The notes beneath the pieces are model-generated. The model was given only the letters and a program-made list of their open reading frames with translations, searched no databases and was not told the origin of the DNA. Positions 15,368 to 24,062 of a stretch of 64,000 bases of DNA are shown here, in pieces. Origin of the DNA: Rhizobium sp. Pop5 (GTDB taxonomy: Bacteria; Pseudomonadota; Alphaproteobacteria; Rhizobiales; Rhizobiaceae); the NCBI RefSeq assembly GCF_024721175.1, contig NZ_CP099399.1, positions 2,046,001 to 2,110,000 of the forward strand, read 5' to 3'. A program made the translations under genes and the position numbers. Numbering within the stretch: position 1 is the first letter of the stretch; every line of letters begins with the position of its first letter.

Positions 15368-16339
15368 ATGACCCAATCCGATCCGGCGATCGAATGGCTG
15401 CTCGATTCCGACCCGGCGATCCGGTGGCAGGTTATGCGCGACCTGCTCGATGCCCCGGAACGGGAATGGACGGCCGAGCGGGCAAAAGTGGAGACCAAGG
15501 GCTGGGGCGCAAAACTGCTTGCCTGCCAGGACGAGGACGGACAATGGGCGGGCGGCGCCTTTCTGCCCGCCGGCTTCGGCCCTCGGGAGTGGCGCAAGCA
15601 GGGCCAGCCCTGGACCGCCACGACCTTCTCGCTGTCGCAGCTCAGGGAATTCGGGCTCGACCCGTCGTCAGAGCGAGCCAGGCGCAGCGTCGCCTTGATC
15701 GGCGCCAACGCCCGTTGGGAAGAAGGCGACCAGCCCTACTGGCAAGGCGAAATCGAGGAATGCATCAACGGCCGCACCGTTGCCGACGGCGCCTATTTCG
15801 GCATCGACGTCTCCGCGATCGTCGACCGGCTGATCGGCGAGCGTCTCGAAGACGGCGGCTGGAACTGCGAGCGGATCAACGGCTCGGTCCGCTCCTCCTT
15901 CGCGAGCACCATCAACGTCCTGGAAGGATTGCTGGAATACGAGAAGGCAACTGGCGGCACGCCCGCATCACGGCAGGCGCGCGAGACAGGCGAAGAATTC
16001 CTGCTGGAGCGCAACCTCTTCCGCCGTCTTGGCACCGGCGAGCCGGCCGACCATCAATTCCTGCGTTTCCTCCACCCGAACCGCTGGCGCTACGACATCC
16101 TGCGCGCGCTCGACTATTTTCGCGCAAGCGCCATCCTGACCGGCGCCGAGCCCGATCCCCGCCTCGGCGAAGCGATCAGCCACCTCCGCTCCCGGCGCTT
16201 GGAAGACGGCAGTTGGCCGCTCGACTGGAGTACGGAAGGCCGCGTGTGGTTCGAGATCGACGACGGGCCGGGCAAGCCATCGCGATGGATCACGCTCAAG
16301 GCGATGCGGGTGCTGAAATGGTGGGACGCCGGGGTCTGA
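15368..16339 (+). CDS. squalene-cyclase/prenyltransferase-like alpha/alpha-toroid protein
   Basis: 323 aa, soluble, no signal peptide. It contains repeats of the QW type found in terpenoid cyclase alpha/alpha toroids: LACQDEDGQWAGGAF, LEDGGWNC, RRLEDGSWPLDWS. The catalytic DxDD of squalene-hopene cyclases is not present, and the protein is half their length, so true cyclase activity is unlikely. Similar stand-alone proteins in Proteobacteria are annotated as squalene cyclase C-terminal-domain proteins of unknown role. It is a single gene between the receiver protein and the arsenic locus. Confidence 0.65.
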   Translation: MTQSDPAIEWLLDSDPAIRWQVMRDLLDAPEREWTAERAKVETKGWGAKLLACQDEDGQWAGGAFLPAGFGPREWRKQGQPWTATTFSLSQLREFGLDPSSERARRSVALIGANARWEEGDQPYWQGEIEECINGRTVADGAYFGIDVSAIVDRLIGERLEDGGWNCERINGSVRSSFASTINVLEGLLEYEKATGGTPASRQARETGEEFLLERNLFRRLGTGEPADHQFLRFLHPNRWRYDILRALDYFRASAILTGAEPDPRLGEAISHLRSRRLEDGSWPLDWSTEGRVWFEIDDGPGKPSRWITLKAMRVLKWWDAGV

Positions 16340-16384
16340 GAGATCCAACCACCGCTCCATCTGCCGCACAATCTCATATGGACT

Positions 16385-16909
16385 TTACGCGCAGCAGCCG
16401 CTCTTTGCCGCTGCCGGCCCGCAACAAGCCGCGGCCTTCCGGTCTTCCTCCGCCAGCCAGCGGTCGCGCGGCTTGCAGCTTGCCGGCCTCGGCGATAGCT
16501 CAACATGTATTGCGCCGGCACGCAGAACCGGCGCTGCCGCACAATATAATTGCATCGGGCGCACGCCGTCACTGACCTCGAAGGTCAGTTTGGCCGGGCC
16601 GTCGAGCTGCACATGCTCCGTCACCTTGCGGATGATGGAATAGAACCTGCCGGCTGCCATATGCGTGCGGTCGCCCTCCTCGATATCCCAGAGCTGGATG
16701 AAGATCTCCGTCCATGCCTCGGGATTGCCACCGCAATCCAGCGCCGAGAATTGGCCTGCCTTGACCTCGGTGATATGATAGCCCGACTTCACCGGCTGGC
16801 CGTCATAATAGAAAATCAGGGGAGAATCCTTGGCGCCGGCAAGCACACTGAGCAGCAGGCCGAGATTGATGTCGTTCTCTTGAATTTTGCTGTTGTCGAT
16901 GACGTTCAT
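16385..16909 (-). CDS. DUF6428 protein with Cys-rich tail, divergent from arsR
   Basis: 174 aa from the ATG at 16909, the consensus beginning of this family (MNVIDNSKIQENDIN). The conserved core includes YHITEVKAGQFSALDCGG, IFIQLWDIEEGDRTHM and LTFEVSD. The C-terminal tail has two Cys pairs (AACCGPAAAKSGCCA), which would suit As(III) or another soft metalloid. The gene faces away from arsR across a 42 bp region holding an ArsR-type dyad, so arsenic control of both is likely. Family members recur in proteobacterial ars loci, but the function has not been shown. Confidence 0.75.
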   Translation of the reverse strand: MNVIDNSKIQENDINLGLLLSVLAGAKDSPLIFYYDGQPVKSGYHITEVKAGQFSALDCGGNPEAWTEIFIQLWDIEEGDRTHMAAGRFYSIIRKVTEHVQLDGPAKLTFEVSDGVRPMQLYCAAAPVLRAGAIHVELSPRPASCKPRDRWLAEEDRKAAACCGPAAAKSGCCA

Positions 16910-16923
16910 ATCAGCTAATCCTA

Positions 16924-16951
16924 ATTTCAATGTTTAAAGGATTATTGAAAT
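16924..16951. promoter_or_regulatory. candidate ArsR operator
   Basis: 8-bp inverted repeat ATTTCAAT (16924-16931) / ATTGAAAT (16944-16951) with a 12-bp spacer, ending right at the arsR start codon and lying between the divergent DUF6428 and arsR genes. Position and symmetry fit ArsR-family operators. Confidence 0.6.
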
Positions 16952-17308
16952 ATGGACCAGCGTCAAGCCCTCGCCGCATTCAGCGCGCTTTCGCAGGAAA
17001 CGCGCCTGCATATCATCCGCATGCTTGTCGTGTCGGGTCCGGACGGAATGGCCGCCGGCGCCATCGCTGAAAAGGCGGAGGTCTCGCCGTCCAATGTCTC
17101 CTTCCACCTGAAGGAACTCGAGCGGTCCGGCCTGATTGCCCAGCAGCGGGAATCCCGCTCGATCATCTACACCGCCAATTACGAGGCCCTCGGCGGCCTG
17201 ATCCGTTTTCTGATGGAGGATTGCTGCGGCGGAAACCCTGAGATTTGCGCTCCGGCTGCTGCCGTCGCCACATGCTGTACACCTGCAACCACGGAGGAAC
17301 TGCAATGA
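16952..17308 (+). CDS. arsR: ArsR-family arsenic-responsive repressor
   Basis: 118 aa winged-helix repressor: RLHIIRMLVVSGPDGMAAGAIAEKAEVSPSNVSFHLKELERSGL gives the HTH. No metal-binding Cys pair lies in the recognition helix, but the C-terminal tail has Cys91-Cys92, Cys99 and Cys108-Cys109. This resembles ArsR subtypes whose As(III) site is built from C-terminal cysteines. It would repress the operon until arsenite binds. The stop codon overlaps the start of the next gene (AATGA), so translation is coupled. Confidence 0.9.
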   Translation: MDQRQALAAFSALSQETRLHIIRMLVVSGPDGMAAGAIAEKAEVSPSNVSFHLKELERSGLIAQQRESRSIIYTANYEALGGLIRFLMEDCCGGNPEICAPAAAVATCCTPATTEELQ

Positions 17309-17835
17309 CTACAGACCGCGTTTACAATGTGCTCTTTCTCTGCACCGCCAATTCTTCCCGCTCGATCCTGGCGGAATCCATTCTGGAAACCGAGGGCAAA
17401 GGCCGGTTCAAGGCCTATTCGGCCGGCAGCCAGCCGAGAGGCGAGGTCAATCCCCTGGCGCTGAAGGAGCTTACGGCGCTCGGTTATCCCGCGACCGGCT
17501 TCCGTTCGAAGAGCTGGGACGAGTTCTCCAAGCCTGATGCACCGGAGATGGACTTCATCTTCACCGTCTGCGACACCGCCCATGGCGAAGCCTGCCCGGT
17601 CTGGATCGGCCATCCGATGACCGCCCATTGGGGCGTCGAGGATCCGGCCGCCGTCGACGGCAGCGAAGTCGACAGGGGCCGCGCATTCGCGCAGGCCGCC
17701 CGTTTCCTGAAGAACAGGATCATGGCCTTCCTCAGCCTGCCGCTGTCGTCGATCGACAAACTGGCGCTGGAACAGCACCTCCACCAGATCGGCGCCATGG
17801 AAGGCACGACCGCAAAACCGGCGGCGGCCGGCTGA
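17305..17835 (+). CDS. arsC: arsenate reductase, low-molecular-weight phosphatase (thioredoxin) type
   Basis: 176 aa. The phosphatase loop CTANSSR is at residues 13-19 (CX5R), with further cysteines in VCDTAHGEACPVW and the family segment GHPMTAHWGVEDPA. It reduces As(V) to As(III) by an intramolecular disulfide cascade resolved by thioredoxin. Its start overlaps the arsR stop, and its stop overlaps the aqpS start (TGATG). A mechanistically unrelated arsenate reductase follows two genes later. Confidence 0.9.
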   Translation: MTTDRVYNVLFLCTANSSRSILAESILETEGKGRFKAYSAGSQPRGEVNPLALKELTALGYPATGFRSKSWDEFSKPDAPEMDFIFTVCDTAHGEACPVWIGHPMTAHWGVEDPAAVDGSEVDRGRAFAQAARFLKNRIMAFLSLPLSSIDKLALEQHLHQIGAMEGTTAKPAAAG

Positions 17836-18530
17836 TGGCATCGTTCGATCTGCCGCGCCGTCTCGCCGCAGAGGCCCTTGGCACCGCCATGCTGGTCGCG
17901 ACCGTCGTCGGCTCCGGCATCATGGCGGCATCGCTGACCGGGGATACGGCGCTTGCCCTGCTCGCCAATACCCTGGCGACCGGCGCCATTCTGGTGGTGC
18001 TGATCACCGTTCTCGGACCGATCTCCGGCGCCCACTTCAACCCGGCCGTCTCGCTGGTCTTTGCGATGTCGCGCACCCTGAAGAAACGCGATCTTGCCGG
18101 CTATGTCGCCGCGCAGATCTTCGGCGGCATCGTCGGAACCGTCGTCGCCCATCTGATGTTTGCCCTGCCGATCCTCGAATTGTCGGGCAAGGCGCGCACC
18201 GGCGGCGCGCAATGGTTTTCCGAGGGTGTTGCGACCTTCGGCCTGGTGGCCATCATTCTCGCCGGCATCAGGTTCGAGCAGAAGGCTGTGCCGTGGCTGG
18301 TCGGGCTCTATATCACCGCTGCCTACTGGTTCACCGCCTCGACCTCCTTCGCCAATCCGGCCGTCGCTTTGGCCCGGTCGCTGACCGACACCTTCTCCGG
18401 CATTCGCCCGGTCGATCTTCCAGGCTTCTGGATCGCCGAAATATCGGGCGCGGTCGCAGCCCTTCTCCTCTTTACCTGGCTGTTGCAGTCGGGAGCTTCG
18501 TCAACCCTGTCGTCAGAGGCAAAACCATGA
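17835..18530 (+). CDS. aqpS: arsenite channel, aquaglyceroporin AqpS
   Basis: 231 aa, six hydrophobic segments plus two half-helices bearing the MIP signatures: GAHFNPAVS and SFANPAVALAR. In Sinorhizobium meliloti AqpS replaces the ArsB pump and lets As(III) made by arsenate reductase flow out of the cell down its gradient; the same role is expected here because no arsB or ACR3 gene is present. The ATG overlaps the preceding arsC stop, and the stop overlaps the next ATG. Confidence 0.92.
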   Translation: MASFDLPRRLAAEALGTAMLVATVVGSGIMAASLTGDTALALLANTLATGAILVVLITVLGPISGAHFNPAVSLVFAMSRTLKKRDLAGYVAAQIFGGIVGTVVAHLMFALPILELSGKARTGGAQWFSEGVATFGLVAIILAGIRFEQKAVPWLVGLYITAAYWFTASTSFANPAVALARSLTDTFSGIRPVDLPGFWIAEISGAVAALLLFTWLLQSGASSTLSSEAKP

Positions 18531-18949
18531 ATGTCACCATCTACCACAACCCGGCATGCGGCACGTCGCGCAACGCGCTGGCGATGATCCGCAATGCCGG
18601 CATCGAACCTGATGTCATCGAATATCTGAAGACCCCGCCGTCACGCGCGGACCTGATCAAGATGATCGCCGATGCCGGCCTTAACGTGCGTGATGCCATT
18701 CGTCAGAAGGATACGCCCTACGGCGAACTCGGTCTCGATAATCCCGCTCTGACCGACGACCAGCTTCTTGACGCCATGCTGAAAGACCCGATCCTGATCA
18801 ACCGGCCGTTCGTCGTGACACCGCTCGGCACACGCCTGTCGCGGCCATCGGAACTTGTGCTGGAAATCCTGCCGGAGACGCACAAGGGCGCCTTCACCAA
18901 GGAAGATGGAGAGAGGGTGCTCGACGCCGAAGGCAAGCGGATCGTCTGA
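18527..18949 (+). CDS. arsC: arsenate reductase, glutaredoxin type (ArsC/Spx fold)
   Basis: 140 aa, the normal length. The active-site loop is HNPACGTSRNAL with catalytic Cys11; the other family residues include NRPFVVTPLGTRLSRPSE, supplying the basic residues that hold arsenate. It reduces As(V) using glutathione and glutaredoxin. Start codon overlaps the aqpS stop, so it is the last gene of a four-gene translationally coupled operon (arsR-arsC-aqpS-arsC). No arsH is present. Confidence 0.92.
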   Translation: MNVTIYHNPACGTSRNALAMIRNAGIEPDVIEYLKTPPSRADLIKMIADAGLNVRDAIRQKDTPYGELGLDNPALTDDQLLDAMLKDPILINRPFVVTPLGTRLSRPSELVLEILPETHKGAFTKEDGERVLDAEGKRIV

Positions 18950-18963
18950 TCGGCGCTCGGGCG

Positions 18964-19230
18964 CTACTTGACGACCGCCGAGCCCTTGACGATGTCGATC
19001 TTCTCGCCGCCATCCAGTCCGATGCGGTCGCCGTCGGGCGTCGTCATGAAGCAGCCGGAGGGGCAGAGGCTTTCCGAAGCACCGGCATCGACCACGACTT
19101 CGACGCGCTGGCCGCTCTCGGTGATGACGAGCACCACGGCGGCGGGATCGGTGTTGGTGATGGATGCCGCATTGGCCGCCGGCGCGGCAAGCAGCGGGAC
19201 AAACAGAACAGCGGCAAATCTTGCCATCAT
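18964..19230 (-). CDS. small exported hypothetical protein, 88 aa
   Basis: An N-terminal signal peptide (MMARFAAVLFVPLLAAPAANA) is followed by a short beta-rich domain (ASITNTDPAAVVLVITESGQRVEVVVDAGASESLCPSGC...). Two cysteines lie in SLCPSGCF. Periplasmic location is expected and function is unknown; comparable proteins occur widely in Rhizobiaceae. It converges on the arsenic operon with a 14 bp gap. Confidence 0.7.
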   Translation of the reverse strand: MMARFAAVLFVPLLAAPAANAASITNTDPAAVVLVITESGQRVEVVVDAGASESLCPSGCFMTTPDGDRIGLDGGEKIDIVKGSAVVK

Positions 19231-19343
19231 GTGCGGCGGCGCTAGCGCGCCCTCCCCTCGAACGATCGGTGCTGCCCTCGGCAGCGATCCCGATTGTCAG
19301 GAATGATGCACATAGACCTGTGAATGATGGCTGAATGACCCGT

Positions 19344-21872
19344 TCAGCTCTTCAGAGTGCCCTCCACAGTCCGGCTGCGCAGCTGCCGCACCGGCCGCTC
19401 GTCCTCCTCCACGGGCTTCTCCTTCGCGTTTTCCTGGCTGGGCGCCTTGTCCCGGCCCGCATCGGCAAGCACGGGCGGAGCCTCGCGATGGATGGTGAGG
19501 TCGCTCTGCGGCAGCGGGATCTCGATGCCCTCGGCCTTGAAGCGCCGGAGGATCTCGATCCTCAGATTGTTGCGCACCGTCATACCGTCGCCCATGTCGG
19601 CAAGGAAGAAGCGCAGCTCGAAATCCAGCGAATAGGGGCCGAAGCGCAGGAATTCCACATGCGGCTCGGGATTGCGCATGACGAGCGGAATCTTGGCGGT
19701 CAGCTCGAGCAGGATATCCATCACCTTCTGCGGATCGGCGTCATAGCTGACGGAAACCGGGATTTCCGAGCGGCCGATCCTGTTGCGGTGCGTCCAGTTG
19801 CCGACGAGGCCGTTGATCAGCTCCGAATTCGGCACGATGATCGACTGTTTGCGGAAAGTCTCGATCTCGGTAGCGCGCACCGAGATGCGCTTGACGATGC
19901 CTTCGGCCGTGCCGGAGACGACATGATCGCCAACCTTGAACGGCCGCTCGACGAGCAGGATCAGGCCGGAGACGAAATTGGAGACGATGTTCTGCAGGCC
20001 GAAACCGATGCCGACAGAAAGCGCGGAAGCGACGAGCGCCAGGCTGGACAGATCGATGCCGGCCGACGAAACGCCGATGATCGCCGCGATGCCGACGCCG
20101 AGATAGCCGATGCCCGTCTTGACCGAATTGCGCACGCCGAGATCGACATGGCTGCGCGCCATCACATTGCTGTCGAGCCAGCGCTGGAGCCAGCGCGTCA
20201 GCAGGTAGACGCCGGCAAACAGCAGGATGCCGGTGCAGATGCCAAGCAGCGAGATGCTGATGCCGCCGAGCTTGACCTCGGTGAACAGCCGGTAGGCAAT
20301 GAGCTGCAGGTCCTGCACATGGAAGCCCCAGAGCAGCAGGATCAGGGGCACGCCGACGACGAGCGCCACCGCATAGATGGCGAGGCCGACGAGCAGGCCG
20401 GCCTGGTCGATCGCCACCGGCCCGAGATTGAAGCGGCGCGTCAGGAAGCGCGCGAAGAAGGTATCGCCGAAGCTTTCCTGCCGCGAGATCGCCTTGCCGG
20501 AAAGCAGGCCGACATACATCGTGGCGACGACGGCGCCGGTGATGATGAGCTGCGTGGCGACGAAGCGCGCCAGCCCGACGTAACCCGCGAGCGCCGTGAC
20601 GATCAGGCCGGCGCCGACGACGCGCAGGATGATCGCCATGCCGCGTGGCCAATGCCGGCCCGGAGCATCGGGATCGCCGTTCTTAGCCAGCATCGGCTTG
20701 CCGAAGGAGGCCACGATCAGGATCATGCCGATGATCAGCGCGGCGATCAGGCTTCTGACCACCGTCAGCACCAGCGGCGAGCCCATCGCTTCACCGATGG
20801 AGCCGAAGAAATAGTCGAGCCCGTTGATGATAGCCATCGCCAGCAGGCAATAGCCGATCGAGAGTGCGCCGAGATTGGAAAGCCGCACCAGCCGCCAGTG
20901 CGGTTCGTGCGGCGCGAAGATGGCGTTGACGAAGCGGCCGACGAAATAGACAAGCCCGATCGTCCCGAACAGCGCACCGATGACGGGCGCAATATCAGGC
21001 CTCAGCACATTAAAACTGTTGAGGAAGAAGAACGACGTGACGAGCAGGACGGCAAGCGCCAGCGTGCGGATCAGCGTCGACCAGAAGGCGATCGACAGCC
21101 TGCCGATATAGGACGGGTTCTCGATCGCCTCGTCCCGGCGCAGATAGGAGCCGAACAGCCGGTAGCTGCCGGAGAGCAAAATGAGTGCCGAGGCGAGCGA
21201 CAGGAAGATCGCGGCAAACAGTGGGAACCGCTTGAACTTCCAGACGAAAGAGGCCCAGCCCGACAGAGCCTGCGAGAATTCGCCGGCCTCGTGCACGAAG
21301 GCGCTCGCGGCATCGTCGAGCACCGAGACGGAGATTTCGGTGCGCTTGAAAAGCGTGTCGGCGAAAAGCTGCCGCCGCATCTCGATGATCTCGTTGAGGA
21401 GCTTCGTCACCGCGATCGACAGGTTTTCGGCATCGCCCGTCACCGCGTTGATCTGCGCGCGCTCGGCGGCGAGTGCATTGCGCTCGTCCGTGACGATCTG
21501 TGCCTCGGGCGGCTGCCCTTCCTTCGGCGGCTCGCCGATCTCGGTCAACCGGTTCTTGATCTGGTCGAAACGCGGCCGCAGATTGACCGATATGGTGATG
21601 ACGGCACGGCTGAGTTCGTCGGCCTTGGCCGCAAGTCCGACCAGCGCATCGTCATTATCTGCATTCCCCCTGACGCTGTCCTGGAGCGAAGCGAGCTGGG
21701 TCTTCGCCTTCTCGATCTCTTTCGCCGCCTGATCGGAAGGCGTTTCGGCGAGCGGCGCCGGCGCTGTCGCCTGCGTCTGCTGCTCCTGCGCGAAGGCACT
21801 CTCGAAATGCGCGGCGCCAAGCGCCAGCGTCACGAGAAGAATGGTGCGAAGCAGGGTAGACCTCAGCCGCAA
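19344..21872 (-). CDS. large mechanosensitive channel of the MscS/MscK type with DUF3772
   Basis: 842 aa using a TTG start at 21872, chosen because GGAGG lies five bases upstream and the next residues form a signal peptide (RLRSTLLRTILLVTLALGAAHF). The first ATG choices, 22022-22031, would add about 50 residues without signal character. An exported N-terminal helical domain (about 30-190, DUF3772) precedes about eleven membrane segments and the MscS core (VGIGFGLQNIVSNFVSGLILLVERP, then the KVGDHV beta domain). It releases solutes on osmotic down-shock. The other strand has a very long shadow frame, which I reject. Confidence 0.88.
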   Translation of the reverse strand: MRLRSTLLRTILLVTLALGAAHFESAFAQEQQTQATAPAPLAETPSDQAAKEIEKAKTQLASLQDSVRGNADNDDALVGLAAKADELSRAVITISVNLRPRFDQIKNRLTEIGEPPKEGQPPEAQIVTDERNALAAERAQINAVTGDAENLSIAVTKLLNEIIEMRRQLFADTLFKRTEISVSVLDDAASAFVHEAGEFSQALSGWASFVWKFKRFPLFAAIFLSLASALILLSGSYRLFGSYLRRDEAIENPSYIGRLSIAFWSTLIRTLALAVLLVTSFFFLNSFNVLRPDIAPVIGALFGTIGLVYFVGRFVNAIFAPHEPHWRLVRLSNLGALSIGYCLLAMAIINGLDYFFGSIGEAMGSPLVLTVVRSLIAALIIGMILIVASFGKPMLAKNGDPDAPGRHWPRGMAIILRVVGAGLIVTALAGYVGLARFVATQLIITGAVVATMYVGLLSGKAISRQESFGDTFFARFLTRRFNLGPVAIDQAGLLVGLAIYAVALVVGVPLILLLWGFHVQDLQLIAYRLFTEVKLGGISISLLGICTGILLFAGVYLLTRWLQRWLDSNVMARSHVDLGVRNSVKTGIGYLGVGIAAIIGVSSAGIDLSSLALVASALSVGIGFGLQNIVSNFVSGLILLVERPFKVGDHVVSGTAEGIVKRISVRATEIETFRKQSIIVPNSELINGLVGNWTHRNRIGRSEIPVSVSYDADPQKVMDILLELTAKIPLVMRNPEPHVEFLRFGPYSLDFELRFFLADMGDGMTVRNNLRIEILRRFKAEGIEIPLPQSDLTIHREAPPVLADAGRDKAPSQENAKEKPVEEDERPVRQLRSRTVEGTLKS

Positions 21873-22031
21873 AAGCGCCTCCGGAAAGGTTGTCGTCGGG
21901 TTAGAATGCCAGCTTTTCTTAGCAAAGAAAGGCGACACAAAGGCGGAAAGTCCCGAAAGCGCGTCGCATCGCACTTGTTCCACGTCTCCCAAAACCACGG
22001 CACTCTCTCGGTCGACATCCATGGGAAGCAC

Positions 22032-22583
22032 TCAGAAACCGGCACCAGGCCTGGAGAGATAGTCGCGCTCCGCCGCCGTCGACTCCCGTCCGAGCATGGC
22101 ATTGCGGTGTGGAAAGCGGCCGTAGGCGGCAATCACGTCACGGTGACGGACCGCATAATCGAGATATTCCTCGTCGCCGAGCGCCGCGAACAATGCCACC
22201 GAACGGTCCTGCTCGCCGAGGTTCTCGGCATGTTCGAACGGCAGGTAGAAGAAGGTCCGGCATGCGTGTTCGACCGCTTGATCGGCGCCCGCCGCAAGCG
22301 CCAGCTTGGCTTCCCGAAGCGCGAGCCCATCGGTCGCAACGGCAAGCGCCGTGCCGCGATAGATATTGCGGGCAAACTGGTCGAGCACGATGACCGCTGC
22401 CAGCCGGCACACGGGATCGGCCCGCCACTCATCGCCAACGCCTGCGGCAAGCGCCAGATGCGTATCGCGAAAGCCCTCGCGAATCTCGACGTCGAGTTCC
22501 GGCGGCGGTTGAAACCACAGCTCCGGCCCGCATCGGACGAACCAGAAATCATAGATTTCACGAGGCGTACGGATCGTCGTCAT
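22032..22583 (-). CDS. DUF924-family protein
   Basis: 183 aa from ATG 22583; a 7-residue longer start is possible. The sequence carries the DUF924 hallmarks: IYDFWFVRCGPELWFQPPPELD, VLDQFARNIYRGTALA, FFYLPFEHAENLGEQDRSVALF and FPHRNAMLGRESTAAE. The fold is TPR-like and all-helical. The biochemical role is unknown. It lies 160 bp upstream of the channel gene on the same strand and may or may not share its transcript. Confidence 0.85.
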   Translation of the reverse strand: MTTIRTPREIYDFWFVRCGPELWFQPPPELDVEIREGFRDTHLALAAGVGDEWRADPVCRLAAVIVLDQFARNIYRGTALAVATDGLALREAKLALAAGADQAVEHACRTFFYLPFEHAENLGEQDRSVALFAALGDEEYLDYAVRHRDVIAAYGRFPHRNAMLGRESTAAERDYLSRPGAGF

Positions 22584-22660
22584 GTTTCCATTCCCTAGCG
22601 TCATGTTTGATGATGTTATGCCGTTAAAATATTGTAAAAATAGGACAATGTGTACCGTGT

Positions 22661-22815
22661 GGCCCCCTCATCCGCCCTACGGGCACCTTCTCCCCGCTGG
22701 GGAGAAGAGGGAGTCGAGACGTTGCCGCGAATCTCTTCTCCCCTCGGGGGTCCGAAGGACGGGTCGAGACCCGTGGCTCGACCCCGGTCGGTGCCGGCAG
22801 GCGGATGAGGGGGCC
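22661..22815. repeat. RIME-like element with inserted 44-bp module
   Basis: An inverted pair of the GGCCCCCTCATCCGCC... modules, as at 12427-12611. Between them 22747-22790 carries an extra module, GGGTCCGAAGGACGGG...CCGTGGCTCGACCCCGG, that recurs nearly unchanged in the element at 59668-59868. This shows the mosaic, nested build of these elements. It fills most of the 268 bp between the DUF924 and kinase genes. Confidence 0.75.
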
Positions 22816-22851
22816 GCAAGCACACCCTTCATCGTGACCTTCCACCTCTAC

Positions 22852-23916
22852 CTACTTCCCTTCCTGCAACGAAAACACCAGCGTCGCCCTCGTCCCGTCA
22901 TGCCCGGGATCGTAAGAGAAATCCGATTTCAGGCTCGCGGCCATCGCCGTCAGGATACGTGTGCCGAGGCCCGTCCCTCTGACAGGGCTCGATGCGTCAA
23001 AACCGGCGCCGTCATCCTCGACGATGACGCGCAGGGCCTCGTCGGTCTGGTCGACAAAGACGCGGATCTCGCCCGGCACCGCTTCGGGATAGGCATATTT
23101 GAAGGCGTTGGTAACGAGTTCGCTGACGATCAGGCCGAGCGTGATCACCTTGTCGGTCGCCAAATTGACTGGCTCTGCGGTGAGCACGATGCGGTGCGGC
23201 CGCTTGTCGTCGCGCATCGAGGCTTCAAGTTCGGTCAGCAGGCTGTCCAGATATTCGTCGACCTGCACCGAGCCAACCTGCCGGTTGGTGTAGAGGCGGC
23301 GGTGCACGCTGGCGATGGCGTTGATGCGCATCTGCGTTTCGTGCAGCGCGTCGATCGCCACCTGGTCCTTTGTCATCGAGGACTGCATGCGGATCAGCGC
23401 GCCGACGAGGCCGAGGCTGTTGGCGATGCGGTGGTTGACTTCGGCAAGCAGCATTTCGGCGAGATCGCGCTGCTGGCGGATCACCTCCTGCGCCTGGGCC
23501 GTCTCACGCCGGAACCGCGCCCGCTCCAGCGCCTGTTCGAGGGCGGCGGCGAGCAGGTCGAAATAATCGGCCGAGATCCCCTTCAGCATATAGTCGTCGG
23601 CGCCGGCCTTGAGCGCCGCGACCGCGATGCCGGTATCGTCCGAACCGGTGGCGTAGATAACAGGCGGATGGTCCGGCGTCGCCGTGATGCAGGGCAGGAT
23701 GTCGAGGCCGGTCTCACCGGTTAGGAGATGATCGAGCACGACGGCGTCGATGCCGCCCTCGCCGAGCCGTGCAAGGCCGGCAGCACCGCTCCGCGCCCAC
23801 TCGACCGAAAAGCCGCGCCGGCCGAGGTTCTTCTGCATCAGCAGGGCCAGCCCTTCGTCGTCGTCGATATAGAGGATGTGGATCAGACCGTCCGCATCGA
23901 CGTTAGAATTGCTCAT
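22852..23916 (-). CDS. response-regulator/histidine-kinase hybrid, REC + HisKA_2 (HWE-like)
   Basis: 354 aa from ATG 23916 (GGGAGACGG upstream). REC at about 13-130 has DDDEG, acceptor Asp in VVLDHLLTGETG and the Lys in YMLKGIS. A linker helix leads to a HisKA_2 box with the phospho-accepting His in LAEVNHRIANSLGLV. The HATPase domain has NAFKYAYP, EDDGAGFD and GLGTRILTAMA. No membrane segment is present, so it is a cytoplasmic kinase whose own receiver gates activity. Such proteins often feed the alphaproteobacterial general stress or light response. The output partner is not in the window. Confidence 0.88.
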   Translation of the reverse strand: MSNSNVDADGLIHILYIDDDEGLALLMQKNLGRRGFSVEWARSGAAGLARLGEGGIDAVVLDHLLTGETGLDILPCITATPDHPPVIYATGSDDTGIAVAALKAGADDYMLKGISADYFDLLAAALEQALERARFRRETAQAQEVIRQQRDLAEMLLAEVNHRIANSLGLVGALIRMQSSMTKDQVAIDALHETQMRINAIASVHRRLYTNRQVGSVQVDEYLDSLLTELEASMRDDKRPHRIVLTAEPVNLATDKVITLGLIVSELVTNAFKYAYPEAVPGEIRVFVDQTDEALRVIVEDDGAGFDASSPVRGTGLGTRILTAMAASLKSDFSYDPGHDGTRATLVFSLQEGK

Positions 23917-24062
23917 TCCGTCTCCCGGCATTCTCTCTGAGCGACGACCGCCGGCAAGCGTCCGAGTCGTCCGCACGGCAATGTGGTATTGCATTGGCCG
24001 CCTGAGGTAAACAGCGCTTCCCGCACTCTCATCGCGGCCTTCGACCGATCCAGACGGTGACG

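Noticed and set aside
16924..16951. Arsenic riboswitch
   Set aside because: The short dyad abuts the arsR start codon on DNA and fits a protein operator; no structured RNA leader is present in 42 bp.
19335..22598. Open frame of 1087 codons on the plus strand
   Set aside because: It is antisense to the MscS-type channel and DUF924 genes, whose proteins have clear family motifs. Its own translation is rich in Arg, Asp, Glu and His in a non-protein-like pattern, typical of high-GC shadow frames.
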